64,000 bases of DNA, taken from assembly GCF_902506575.1 (NCBI RefSeq), contig NZ_LR732544.1:1386330-1450329 (forward strand), read 5' to 3'. The translations under genes were made by a program, and so were the position numbers. A model generated the notes under the pieces. The model was given only the letters and a program-made list of their open reading frames with translations. It was not told the DNA's origin and made no database searches. Of the stretch, positions 10,639 to 19,053 are shown one piece after another; the stretch's first letter is position 1; the number at the start of each line of letters is the position of its first letter. The DNA comes from Streptomyces mexicanus. GTDB taxonomy: Bacteria > Actinomycetota > Actinomycetes > Streptomycetales > Streptomycetaceae.

Positions 10639-12207
10639 GTGAGCCGCCGACCGGATGTCGTCGTGGTCGGTGCCGGAGCCGCCGGTGCGGTGCTCGCGGC
10701 GCGTCTGACCGAGGATGCCGGCCGGCACGTGCTGCTCCTGGATGCGGGGCCCATACCGCGCGGCGCGGACGGATTCGGCCCCGCGCTGCTGGATGCCCGA
10801 CTGGTTCCGGGCGCACAGCCGAACCACCCCGCCACGACGGCCCATCCGGTACGTCTCACGCCGGAGCGACCGTGGCTGGTGACCCGCGGACGCATCCTCG
10901 GCGGCTCGACCACCGTGAACGGCGGCTACTTCATACGGGCCCGGCGTGAGGACTTCGACCGCTGGGCCGCCGCGGGCAATCCGGCCTGGGCCTACGACGC
11001 AGTGCTGCCGCTCCTGCGCACTCTGGAGAACGATCTCGACTTCGGTCCGAGCGAACTGCACGGTGATCAGGGACCGATGCGGATACGGCACCAGCGTATC
11101 GAGCACCCGGCGGCCGTCGCCTTCCGCGACGCCGCCCGGCGCCTCGGTTTTCCCGCCGAGCCCGACAAGAACGACCAGGCACCGCCCGGCTTCGGCCCCG
11201 TACCCTCCAACGCGGTCGACGGGGTACGCCACAACACCGGCCTCGCCTATCTGCCCCCCGAGATCCTCGACCGGCCCACCCTGACCGCCATCGGCGGCGG
11301 GCGGGCCCTCCGTGTCGTCATCAAGGACGGCCGTGCCACCGGGGTCGTCGTCGAACGCGACGGCCTGCGCACCACCGTCGACGCCGGCAGCGTCGTGCTC
11401 AGCACCGGCGCTCTGTCCACCCCGCATCTGCTGCAGCTCTCGGGGATCGGACCGCGCGCCGACCTCGAACGACTCGGCATACCCGTCATTCGTGACGCTC
11501 CCGCCGTCGGCGCCTGCTTCAGTGACCACCCGCAAGTCGTCCTCGACTGGACGCCCCACGAGGACATGGGTGACCCGGCCGAGTCCTGGCTCGGCGGCTG
11601 TCTCCACCTCGCCCACGCGGAAGGCGGCCTCGATCATGCCGGCATTCCAGGAGACCTGGAGGTCCTCCAGTCCCTGGTCCCCATGGCAGGGCTCGTCAGC
11701 GGTGCCGTGAGCGTCCCCGGAGCACCCCTGTCCTTCCTCGCCTCCGTCCAAACGCCCAGGCCGACAGGCCGGCTGCGCATCCGGGCGGCCGATCCCGGCA
11801 CGCCACCCGACATCGACTACAACTTCCTCAGCACTGCCGAGGACTTCTGCCGCCTGCGCCAGGTCGTCCGCGTCACCGCGGCCCTGATCGACACCCCACC
11901 CTTCGCCGACGTTTCCCACGGCCTGCTCGACCCCGGTCCCGAAGTACTGGACGACGATCGGGCCCTGAACCACTGGATTCGCGAACACGTCGGCACCGCC
12001 CAGCACACCTGCGGCACCGTGCCGATGGGACCCGCGGACGATCCCGGAGGCGGCGCCGTGGACCAGTTCGGGCGCGTCCACGGCGTGCGAGCCCTACGCG
12101 TCGCCGACACCTCGATCCTGCCCGACGCTCCGCAGCGGGGACCCGCGGCGACCGCTGTCCTGATCGGCGAGTTCATCGCCGATGCCATGCGTCGCGGCCT
12201 TGGGTGA
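10639..12207 (+). CDS. mftG: Mycofactocin system GMC oxidoreductase MftG
   Basis: Flavoprotein of the glucose-methanol-choline family that oxidises mycofactocinol and passes electrons toward the respiratory chain in mycobacteria. The 522-residue protein has the N-terminal FAD dinucleotide fold VVVVGAGAAGAVLAARL, the GMC signature region GRILGGSTTVNGGYF, the second GMC signature GALSTPHLLQLSGIGP, and the C-terminal segment with the active-site His of HTCGTVPMG followed by LRVADTSILP. I chose the GTG at 10639, directly before the FAD fold; the frame stays open to 10582. It is divergent from mftA and is followed by a degenerate fragment. Its presence makes the mft locus complete. Confidence 0.88.
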   Translation: MSRRPDVVVVGAGAAGAVLAARLTEDAGRHVLLLDAGPIPRGADGFGPALLDARLVPGAQPNHPATTAHPVRLTPERPWLVTRGRILGGSTTVNGGYFIRARREDFDRWAAAGNPAWAYDAVLPLLRTLENDLDFGPSELHGDQGPMRIRHQRIEHPAAVAFRDAARRLGFPAEPDKNDQAPPGFGPVPSNAVDGVRHNTGLAYLPPEILDRPTLTAIGGGRALRVVIKDGRATGVVVERDGLRTTVDAGSVVLSTGALSTPHLLQLSGIGPRADLERLGIPVIRDAPAVGACFSDHPQVVLDWTPHEDMGDPAESWLGGCLHLAHAEGGLDHAGIPGDLEVLQSLVPMAGLVSGAVSVPGAPLSFLASVQTPRPTGRLRIRAADPGTPPDIDYNFLSTAEDFCRLRQVVRVTAALIDTPPFADVSHGLLDPGPEVLDDDRALNHWIREHVGTAQHTCGTVPMGPADDPGGGAVDQFGRVHGVRALRVADTSILPDAPQRGPAATAVLIGEFIADAMRRGLG

Positions 12208-12240
12208 CAGCTGAAACACCGGAAAACGGTCCCGGACTCA

Positions 12241-12384
12241 CGGGTCACAGCGGCCTTCCACCACCTGTCGGCCGTCCTGCTGCAGGACCCGGCGATCAAC
12301 GAGATCGACACGGATGTGGGGGTGTTGGGTGAGACACGCGCGGACACCGATGTCGAGCAGGCGCTGGCCGCCACCGACGTGTGA
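12241..12384 (+). pseudogene. Possible C-terminal remnant of an ADP-forming acyl-CoA synthetase (ATP-grasp)
   Basis: Directly behind the mftG stop, in the same frame, about 47 codons read as a coherent protein end: AAFHHLSAVLLQDPAINEID, then an acidic tail and a TGA. The pattern (LS-x-L, then P-x-I-x-EID) resembles the end of the ATP-grasp domain of ADP-forming acyl-CoA synthetases. There is no start codon or upstream part. It is most likely a gene remnant; the assignment is tentative. Confidence 0.3.
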
Positions 12385-12440
12385 CGTACTACCGCGCTCC
12401 TGAGCGCGTATCAGAGTGGCCGGAAACCGAGTTGTTCCGC

Positions 12441-14867
12441 TCAATGCACCCATGATGGACGGCCCGGGACAGATCCGGCGAGGGGCTGTTCGGTCCAGAT
12501 GGTCTTTCCTTGCCGGCTGTAGCGGCTGCCCCAGCGAGTGGTGAGCTGAGCGATCAGATAAAGGCCGCGGCCTCCCTCGTCGGCCCAGCGGGCCCGGCGT
12601 AGGCGAGGCTGGGTGTTGCTGGGATCGGAGACCTCGCAAATCAGCACCTTCTCACGGATCAGGCGCAAGCTGACCGGGCCGCCGGCGTAGCGAATGGCAT
12701 TGGTGACCAGTTCGCTGACGATCAGCTCGGTGGTGAACGCCAACTCCTCCAGCCCCCAGGCGGCCAGCTGACGGGTGGTGGCCTGGCGGGCGTCGGCCAC
12801 GACGGCCGGGTCCGCGGGGAACTCCCAGCTCGCCGTGCTCTCCGGAGGGACGGCCCGGGTGCGGGCGAGCAGCAGGGCGATGTCATCGTCGCGCGGGTTG
12901 TCGCCGAGGTCGGCGAGCAACGTGCCTCCGATGGCCTCCGGGGTGCGGCCGGGACCGGACAGCGCCGCGAGGCGGTCCGTCAGCCATCGCACTCCACCGT
13001 CGATGTCCTGGTCGCCGCGTCGGGCCAGTCCGTCGGTGTACAGGGCGAGGAGGCTGCCGGGTTCCAGGTCGACCGTCGTGGTCTCGAACGGCATGCCGCC
13101 CACCCCCAGTGGCGGACCGGGGGCGACGTCGATCACCTTGGCGGTGCCGTCGGGTCGGACCAGCACGGGCGGCGGGTGGCCGGCGCTGGCCAGGGTGCAG
13201 TGACAGGCCACTGGGTCGTAGACCGCATACAGACAGGTGGCGCCGACCGTGTCCCGCTGCCCGCGGGGTGCCTCGGCCGCGAGGCGCTGGACGAGGTCAT
13301 CGACGTGCGTGAGGAGTTCGTCGGGGTCGAGCTCGAGGTCGGCGAGGGTCTGGACGGCGGTACGCAGGCGTCCCATGGTGGCGGTGGCCTGCAGGCCGTG
13401 GCCGATGACGTCACCGACGACCAGGGCCACCCGCAGGGACGGCAGGGGAACGACGTCGAACCAGTCGCCTCTGATCTCTGCCCCGCCCCGTGCGGGCAGG
13501 TAGAAGCCCGATGTCTCCCCCGCCGAGGCCTCGGTCGCGGCCGAGGGCAGCAGGCGTTGCTGCAGCGCGAGCACCGAGCGGTGCTCGCGGGTGTAGCGGC
13601 GGGCGTTGTCCACGCTCAGCGCGGCGCGGGAGGCGATCTCCGTCAACAGGTCCGCATCGTCGGCGTCGAAGGGCTCGGGCCGCTCGGTCCGCCAGACCGC
13701 GACCGCACCGAGGACCAGACCCCGCGCGTACAAGGGCGCCGACACCAGCGAATGCCCGCCCTCCGGGACGTACATCTTGACCAGCCGTGGGTCGCCGAGG
13801 GGAGCGCCTGCCCCCTCACGGTCGGTGATGACGGCCGCGCCGCGCTGAATCATGCGGAGGTTCGGTACGTCCGGGAGTACGGGGACCGTCTCTCCCAGCT
13901 GGATGAGACCGGTCGGCCATGTGCCGTTGGCCGATGCCACGGCGGCCCTGCGCTGGTGTGGTTCTCCGCCGCCGAGCATCTTCGCAGGCTCCTCCCCCTC
14001 GAGCACCGCCTCGGCCAGGTCCACCCAGGCCAGGTCCCCGAAGGCGGGCACGAGAACGTCCACCAGGTCCTGCGCGGTGCGGACGACATCGAGGGAGCCA
14101 CCGATCCGGGCGGCGGCCTCGCGGAGCAGATCCAGCTGACCGCGGGCACGCCGCTTCCCGGTGGCGTCGATGAACAGTGCGGCGACACCCGTTGGGCGCC
14201 CGCGCGCGTCTTCCAGCCGGAAGGCGGACAGCGCCAGGGTCCGCTCCCGTTCCGGGAGGAGCGGCGACCGCATCCGCTGCTCCCTCCCGACCAGCGGCAC
14301 GCCCGTCTCCAGTACCTCTCGCAGCGCCGCCTCGGTCGCCTGCGCGTCCTCGGTGTGCATCACCTCCGCCAGTCGGCTGCCGGGAGACAGGGGCGGTCCG
14401 CCGAACATCTCGGGGGTGACGTTGGTCCGCACGACGGTCAGATCCGCGTCGTGGATGCCGATCCCGACCCGCTCCTGGGAGAACAGTGCGCGCAGCACGG
14501 AGACGCTCTGTCCCCACTCCGTCACCCAGTGGGCAGGAGCCGCCAGGACAAGGAGCTCGGAGGAGTCCTCCAGCCGCACCACCCGGAAGGCGACCTCTAC
14601 CGCGCGGCCGGACCGGTGCCCCAGGCGCGCCCGGCCCGCCGCCGGAATCCCGCCCTTGCACGGTGCGGGCCCACCGCGTACGCCGCCGGAACCGTCGGCG
14701 AGCAGCTCCCGGACCGGGCGACCGCACACCTCCGCGGCCGTCCGCCCCAGCAGTTCCGCCGCCGAGCGGGGGCACCGCAGCACGGTGCCGTCGCCGTCGA
14801 GGATCACCGCCGTGAGGGCGCCGAAGGAGAACGCCCAGTCACCGACGTGATCGGTGGACGCGCCCAT
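12441..14867 (-). CDS. PAS-GAF-SpoIIE phosphatase with C-terminal histidine-kinase-like ATPase
   Basis: An 808-residue signalling protein. In order it has a PAS domain (about residues 10-110, TAVILDGDGTVLRCP), a second PAS (about 115-235, ending LFIDATGKRR), a GAF domain (about 245-420), a SpoIIE/PP2C serine phosphatase (about 430-660, GDWFDVVPL and VVGDVIGHGLQA with metal-binding Asp residues, ALYTDGL) and an anti-sigma-type HATPase domain (about 675-790, SELVTNAIRYA and DEGGRGLYLI). Such proteins dephosphorylate anti-anti-sigma factors and carry a RsbW-like kinase module, linking stress or redox inputs to alternative sigma factors in streptomycetes. The ATG at 14867 follows GAGGAG at good spacing. 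No cognate anti-sigma partner lies nearby. Its target is unknown. Confidence 0.85.
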   Translation of the reverse strand: MGASTDHVGDWAFSFGALTAVILDGDGTVLRCPRSAAELLGRTAAEVCGRPVRELLADGSGGVRGGPAPCKGGIPAAGRARLGHRSGRAVEVAFRVVRLEDSSELLVLAAPAHWVTEWGQSVSVLRALFSQERVGIGIHDADLTVVRTNVTPEMFGGPPLSPGSRLAEVMHTEDAQATEAALREVLETGVPLVGREQRMRSPLLPERERTLALSAFRLEDARGRPTGVAALFIDATGKRRARGQLDLLREAAARIGGSLDVVRTAQDLVDVLVPAFGDLAWVDLAEAVLEGEEPAKMLGGGEPHQRRAAVASANGTWPTGLIQLGETVPVLPDVPNLRMIQRGAAVITDREGAGAPLGDPRLVKMYVPEGGHSLVSAPLYARGLVLGAVAVWRTERPEPFDADDADLLTEIASRAALSVDNARRYTREHRSVLALQQRLLPSAATEASAGETSGFYLPARGGAEIRGDWFDVVPLPSLRVALVVGDVIGHGLQATATMGRLRTAVQTLADLELDPDELLTHVDDLVQRLAAEAPRGQRDTVGATCLYAVYDPVACHCTLASAGHPPPVLVRPDGTAKVIDVAPGPPLGVGGMPFETTTVDLEPGSLLALYTDGLARRGDQDIDGGVRWLTDRLAALSGPGRTPEAIGGTLLADLGDNPRDDDIALLLARTRAVPPESTASWEFPADPAVVADARQATTRQLAAWGLEELAFTTELIVSELVTNAIRYAGGPVSLRLIREKVLICEVSDPSNTQPRLRRARWADEGGRGLYLIAQLTTRWGSRYSRQGKTIWTEQPLAGSVPGRPSWVH

Positions 14868-15358
14868 GGTGCTCCTCGTCGGCAATCGAATGGGCCAAAA
14901 TGATGCGTTACACCCATTATGATCGCTTCGAAACCCGGTGCTCGGTGCTTCAGTGGCATGGTGCGGTCTCGGCTCCCGGTTCTCCGCCACTGCGCAGCCA
15001 GTGAAGCGGCGCCCTCTCCTTTCACCTGGGGAACGGCCCGCCGGATGGCGTACTACAACGGACGGCGCGGTCACGTTGCGCTCGGCTGTCTCACACACGC
15101 CCGCCGCCAAGATCGGGGCGGGGTGGCGGACGAAGTTCCGCCGCTGTCGTGTGAAGCGGACATCCCCTGGGGACGTGCTCCCCGAAAGGTCCGGCGCCGA
15201 ACGTCTCAGGTGCAGACGGGCCGCCCTGCTCCGTGCCGGCCGTCTTCGGCCGAAGCCCCCGTGAGCCGTAGGACAGAGCTCGATCCCGCGACGAAGGCCG
15301 CCCGGGTCGCCGACGCACACAGTTCCAGCGGACCCGAGCGGTCCGGCGCCTCGCGTTC
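14868..15358. other. Long intergenic region upstream of the SpoIIE phosphatase gene
   Basis: About 490 bases without a convincing gene. The left end is locally AT-rich and carries the possible sigma-B-type promoter at 14910-14935. The rest has no coherent reading frame, clear terminator or repeat that I can support. Confidence 0.5.
14910..14935 (-). promoter_or_regulatory. Possible sigma-B-type promoter for the SpoIIE phosphatase
   Basis: On the minus strand GGTTTC is followed after 14 bases by GGGTGT, close to the streptomycete general-stress (sigma-B-like) consensus GNNT-N14-16-GGGTAY but with G instead of A at one position. It lies about 43 bases upstream of the ATG at 14867. This is a pattern match only. 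Confidence 0.3.
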
Positions 15359-16204
15359 TCAGCGGCTGTCGGTCGCGCGCGACACCGCTTCCCATCGCGT
15401 GATCTCCTCGGCGCGGGCGAGGTAGGTGTCACGAACGGTGTCGACGGCGGTCCGTCCGATCACCAACCGGTCGGGGGGCGCCTTGGAGAGCAGGGCGGTG
15501 AGAATCGCCCGGGCCCCCAGCTCCGGCACTCCGGGCTGTGCCCCGTAGGCCTCGGCCGGCGAGTCCCGACGCCGCTCCACGGGGCCGTAGATGCCGAACC
15601 GGGCCTCAGTCTGGACGCGCGACCGCCCGAAGAAGTCGGTCCGGAAGGCCCCCGGCTCGACCACCATGACATGGACCCCGAAGGGCGCGAGCTCGTGGCG
15701 CAGGGAATCCGACCACCCCTCCAGCGCGTGCTTGCTCGCCGCGTAGTAGGCGGACCCCGGAGGTCCTTTCACCCCGCTCACCGATGAGAGGTTGACGACC
15801 GCACCGCGACGCCGGGCGCGCAGGCCGGCGACCAGCTGCCGGGTCAGCTCCGTCGGCCCGAAGAAGTTCGTCTCCATCACGAGGCGCCGCTCGTCCTCGC
15901 TCGTCTCCTCGACCGCGCCGAGCAGACCGAAGCCGGCGTTGTTGACGAGGACGTCGACCGGACCGAACTCTGTCTCGACCGTGGTGAGCAGTTCCTGGAA
16001 GGTCTGCGGCTTGGTGAGATCCAGTGCGGCCGGCAGGATGCGCTCGCTGCGGGGGAACCCGTTGAGCCTGCCGACGTCGCGGGCAGTGACCACGACCCTG
16101 TGGCCGCGGGTGACCAGCTCATGGGCGAGCGCCGCTCCCAAACCCGTCGACGCACCGGTGACGAGCCAGACACTGTCGTCACCGAGTCCGACCGCGGCAG
16201 CCAT
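15359..16204 (-). CDS. SDR family oxidoreductase
   Basis: Short-chain dehydrogenase/reductase of 281 residues that reduces or oxidises a carbonyl/alcohol with NAD(P). Motifs: cofactor-binding TGASTGLGAALA near residue 18, NNAGFG, the catalytic serine in NLSSVSG, and YYAASKHA with catalytic Tyr and Lys. The FFGPTEL and LRHELAPFGVHVMVVEPG segments are those of the group annotated as oxidoreductases acting on bulky ketones. The ATG at 16204 shares one base with the stop of the mycofactocin-coupled SDR upstream (TGATG), so the pair is co-translated. Substrate unknown. Confidence 0.8.
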   Translation of the reverse strand: MAAAVGLGDDSVWLVTGASTGLGAALAHELVTRGHRVVVTARDVGRLNGFPRSERILPAALDLTKPQTFQELLTTVETEFGPVDVLVNNAGFGLLGAVEETSEDERRLVMETNFFGPTELTRQLVAGLRARRRGAVVNLSSVSGVKGPPGSAYYAASKHALEGWSDSLRHELAPFGVHVMVVEPGAFRTDFFGRSRVQTEARFGIYGPVERRRDSPAEAYGAQPGVPELGARAILTALLSKAPPDRLVIGRTAVDTVRDTYLARAEEITRWEAVSRATDSR

Positions 16205-17064
16205 CACACGCCCGAGTAGGGTTCGAGCACAAGGCACCCGGCATCGACCTTGAGCTGCTGACCCGTCACCATGCGGGCCTCGTCCGAGGCGAGGAAGAGA
16301 ACGGCAGCGGAGATGTCCTCGGGCTGGACCATGGCGGTGTCCAGCACATGCATGCCTCGCATCGCGGGCTCGGCGTCGGCCAGGGTCGAATGAGGAGCGC
16401 CACCGGTGAACACCCCGTACATCATCTCGTTGAGCAGCATCGGGGTCGCCGTGTTGGTGGGGTGCACGGCGTTGACCCGGATGCCCTCGCGTCCGAGCTC
16501 GCGCGCCAACGAGTGGACCAGCGAGGAGACGGTGCGCTTGGCGAACCCGTACCCTGCACCGCCCGGCCCCGTGCCCGACTGATCGCTCTCCGCCCGACCG
16601 AGCCGAAGCCCCGCGACCGAACCGGTGACGATGACGGATCCTCCGGCGGTCAGATGAGGAACCGAGGCGGAGAGCGTGTTGACCACGCCGTTCAGGTTGA
16701 CCTGGACGACGTCCAGGAAAACCGCAGCAGGCTGCTTGCCCAGGGGCGAGATGCCCGCGTTCGCAACGACGACGTCGAGTCCTCCCAGCTCGTTCACCGC
16801 ACGATCCACCTCTGCGGTGAGCGCGGCGAGGTCACGTACATCGGTGCGGCTGGCGACGATCCGTCGACCCGTCGCCTGGACCTGAGCGACGGTCTCGGCA
16901 AGCTCAGCCGGCGTGCTCATGCTGTAAGGCACCGTGTCGATCTGCGCGGCGATGTCGACCGCGATGATGTCCGCGCCCTCCTGTGCGAGCCGGACCGCGT
17001 GCGAGCGCCCCTGTCCCCGAGCCGCGCCGGTAACGAGCGCGACCTTTCCCTCGACCCTGCCCAT
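16204..17064 (-). CDS. Mycofactocin-coupled SDR family oxidoreductase
   Basis: A 286-residue SDR with the signature of mycofactocin-dependent dehydrogenases, in which NAD(H) stays bound and mycofactocin re-oxidises it. Seen here: MGRVEGKVALVTGAARGQGR at the N-terminus, the continuation HAVRLAQEGADIIAVD, an insertion with IDTVPYSMSTP after the second beta strand, NAGISPLGK, and YGFAKRTV as the Tyr-x-x-x-Lys region. The ATG at 17064 has AAAGGAG eight bases upstream, better than the longer frame to 17121. It lies 7 kb from the mft locus and heads a two-gene operon. It is the strongest local candidate for a client enzyme of the cofactor; its alcohol substrate is unknown. Confidence 0.87.
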   Translation of the reverse strand: MGRVEGKVALVTGAARGQGRSHAVRLAQEGADIIAVDIAAQIDTVPYSMSTPAELAETVAQVQATGRRIVASRTDVRDLAALTAEVDRAVNELGGLDVVVANAGISPLGKQPAAVFLDVVQVNLNGVVNTLSASVPHLTAGGSVIVTGSVAGLRLGRAESDQSGTGPGGAGYGFAKRTVSSLVHSLARELGREGIRVNAVHPTNTATPMLLNEMMYGVFTGGAPHSTLADAEPAMRGMHVLDTAMVQPEDISAAVLFLASDEARMVTGQQLKVDAGCLVLEPYSGV

Positions 17065-17183
17065 CACTGGGCTCCTTTCGTTGTTCGGATGCGAGCGGTC
17101 CGACCACCTCCACGGAGCCATGCACGGGCCGTCGGTGAGACGGCACCCCAGGGCAGCGGCGCAGGTGGTGATATGAACGGTCG

Positions 17184-18314
17184 TCAGCCCACGAGGTCGT
17201 GAATCGCGTCACCGATCTCGCCGAACGGCGCCATTGCCTGCGGACCGAAGAAGCTTCGGTTGTGGAGGATCGCCACGGCAAGACCGCGATCGGGCTCTGC
17301 CCAGGCCACCGTGCCGCCGGCACCCGTGTGCGACAGGATCCCGTCCGTCAGCGCACCACCGGCACGGGAGTTGCTCACGCCGGGGGCGACGTGCCAGAGC
17401 CCGCCGTACCCGACCGGCAGGACATAGCCGTAGGTCTGGTCCGGCTCGAGCGGACGCGGTCGGCGGCACTGCTCGATGACCGCATCGCTCAGGAACTGCT
17501 CGCCGTCGACGCGCCCGCGCCCGGCGTACAGCGCGAAGAGCTTCGCGGTCGCCTTCGCCGTCGCTACCCCGCCCGCGGACGGCAGCCCTGCGGCCTGCAC
17601 CTCGGGAAGGTTGTAGAGGCTCGGACCGAAAGGCAGGTCCGGCGGCGAGGCCCTGGGCCCGAAGCCGGCCGGGTGGAGCAGTGGTGGCTCCTCCCCCGTG
17701 AGGATCGCGACGCGGCCGCGTTCCGACGCCGGAAGACCAAGATGGAAGTCGTGCGCACCGACCGGTTCCAGGACCTCCGCACGCACGAACTCCTGGAACG
17801 AACGCTTCCGCGCGTCCGTACGACGCACGAGCTCCCCGACGACGAAGCCGAACCCGTACGGGCTGTAGGCGTTCATCGTGTCCGGCGGTGCGACCGGTGG
17901 CTCGGCGGCGATGCCCGCGCACATCCACTCCCAGTCGAGCAGCTGCTGCACACTGGTGCCGGCCGGGATGGGGGGCGCTCCTGAGCGGTGGGCGAGAACG
18001 TGCTCCAGGGTGATGGAGTCCTTGCCGTGCTGCGCGTAGTCCGGCCAGACCTCGGCGACGGGCTGGTCGTACCGTAGCCGGCCTCGCTGGACCTGGAGAT
18101 GTGCGGCGGTCGCTGTCAGCGCCTTGGTCACCGAGAAGACCGGGAAGAGGGTGTCGCCCGTCACCTGGTCGCCCGACCCTGCTGAGGTTTCACCGGCCCA
18201 TGTGTCGACGACCAGCTGGTCGCCCAGACAGGCGGCGACTTGGACGCCGACCTCCCCCGCGGACAGGGCGGACTGCAGCGCAGCCTCGATCCGCGGGGTG
18301 GTGAGTCTGCTCAT
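17184..18314 (-). CDS. Serine hydrolase / esterase of the beta-lactamase class C fold
   Basis: A 376-residue soluble protein of the beta-lactamase/EstB esterase family. The Ser-x-x-Lys pair is SVTK (S61, K64) and the second-motif tyrosine is likely Y150 in NAYSPYGFG. Toward the C-terminus a HTGAGGTVAWA segment takes the place of the KTG box, common in esterases of this family. No signal peptide is visible, so it is probably a cytoplasmic esterase or lactonase rather than an antibiotic-resistance enzyme. It ends 119 bases before the mycofactocin-coupled SDR and starts 16 bases after livF, so it could be co-transcribed with the importer. In this island it might open a lactone or ester made by the Baeyer-Villiger enzyme; that is inference. 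Confidence 0.8.
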   Translation of the reverse strand: MSRLTTPRIEAALQSALSAGEVGVQVAACLGDQLVVDTWAGETSAGSGDQVTGDTLFPVFSVTKALTATAAHLQVQRGRLRYDQPVAEVWPDYAQHGKDSITLEHVLAHRSGAPPIPAGTSVQQLLDWEWMCAGIAAEPPVAPPDTMNAYSPYGFGFVVGELVRRTDARKRSFQEFVRAEVLEPVGAHDFHLGLPASERGRVAILTGEEPPLLHPAGFGPRASPPDLPFGPSLYNLPEVQAAGLPSAGGVATAKATAKLFALYAGRGRVDGEQFLSDAVIEQCRRPRPLEPDQTYGYVLPVGYGGLWHVAPGVSNSRAGGALTDGILSHTGAGGTVAWAEPDRGLAVAILHNRSFFGPQAMAPFGEIGDAIHDLVG

Positions 18315-18330
18315 TGCCTTCTCCTCGCGG

Positions 18331-19053
18331 TCAGAGGTAAAGCGCCTGGACCTCGTCCAGACGTGACTTGAGCTCGGTGGCCGTGCCTTCGAGCTCCAGT
18401 CGTCCGCGGCGGAGCACCACGCCGCGATGCGCGACCGAGAGCGCCTTCACGACCTGTTGCTCGACCAGGAGCACGCCGAGGTTCTCCTCCCGACAGGCGC
18501 GCTCCAGCACTTCGAGGATGCGATCGACGATCTTGGGTGCGAGGCCGAGCGAGAGCTCGTCGGCGAGCAGGATCTTGGGGCGGCGGGCGATCGCACGTGC
18601 CGCCGCGAGCATCTGCTGCTGGCCTCCGGACAGGAACCCGACCGTACGTCCCACGTGCTCCTCGAGCTCGGGGAAGTACTCCAGCGCCGCTTCCACGGTG
18701 ACGCCCCCTGCCCTGAGGTTGTCCCGCACGGTCATGCCCATGAAGACACAACGTTCCTGCGTCACCACCGCGAGACCTTGCCGGGCGCGCATCCGCATGG
18801 GTGCCGTGGTGACCTCGCCGTTGATCTCGACGTGCCCCGCATACGGCTTGAGCGCACCCGCGAGACCCATGATCGTCGTCGACTTGCCGGCGCCGTTGGC
18901 ACCGAGAACGGCGACGATCTCACCGCGCTTCACTTCCAGGTCGAGCTCGGTCACATACGGGAGGGAGCCGTACCCGAGCGAGAGGCCGCGGGCTGCGATG
19001 GCGAGCTCCGTCGCCGGCGTCGCGGGCGTCTTCTGGGCTGCGGTGGCGCTCAT
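18331..19053 (-). CDS. livF: Branched-chain-type ABC transporter ATP-binding protein LivF
   Basis: Second ATPase subunit of a Liv/HAAT-family importer. The 240-residue protein has Walker A GANGAGKST, the Q-loop region with VVTQERCVF, the ABC signature FLSGGQQQM, Walker B ILLADELSLGLAP and the short C-terminus of LivF. Its ATG overlaps the stop of the fused permease/ATPase gene (ATGA), so subunits are made together. The signature is intact, whereas the fused LivG-like domain has a divergent one. Several Liv-family systems import aromatic or terpenoid acids instead of amino acids, which fits the catabolic setting. Confidence 0.88.
   Translation of the reverse strand: MSATAAQKTPATPATELAIAARGLSLGYGSLPYVTELDLEVKRGEIVAVLGANGAGKSTTIMGLAGALKPYAGHVEINGEVTTAPMRMRARQGLAVVTQERCVFMGMTVRDNLRAGGVTVEAALEYFPELEEHVGRTVGFLSGGQQQMLAAARAIARRPKILLADELSLGLAPKIVDRILEVLERACREENLGVLLVEQQVVKALSVAHRGVVLRRGRLELEGTATELKSRLDEVQALYL

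Noticed and set aside
10201-12081. 626-codon frame antisense to mftG
   Set aside because: Low-complexity Gly/Arg/Val composition, no recognisable domain, and it runs opposite a well-supported GMC oxidoreductase.
12441-14867. Anti-sigma factor operon partner
   Set aside because: No anti-anti-sigma (STAS) or sigma gene lies beside it, so no partner-switch operon can be claimed.
17184-18314. Antibiotic-resistance beta-lactamase
   Set aside because: No signal peptide and an altered third motif; the context is catabolic, so esterase/lactonase is more likely.
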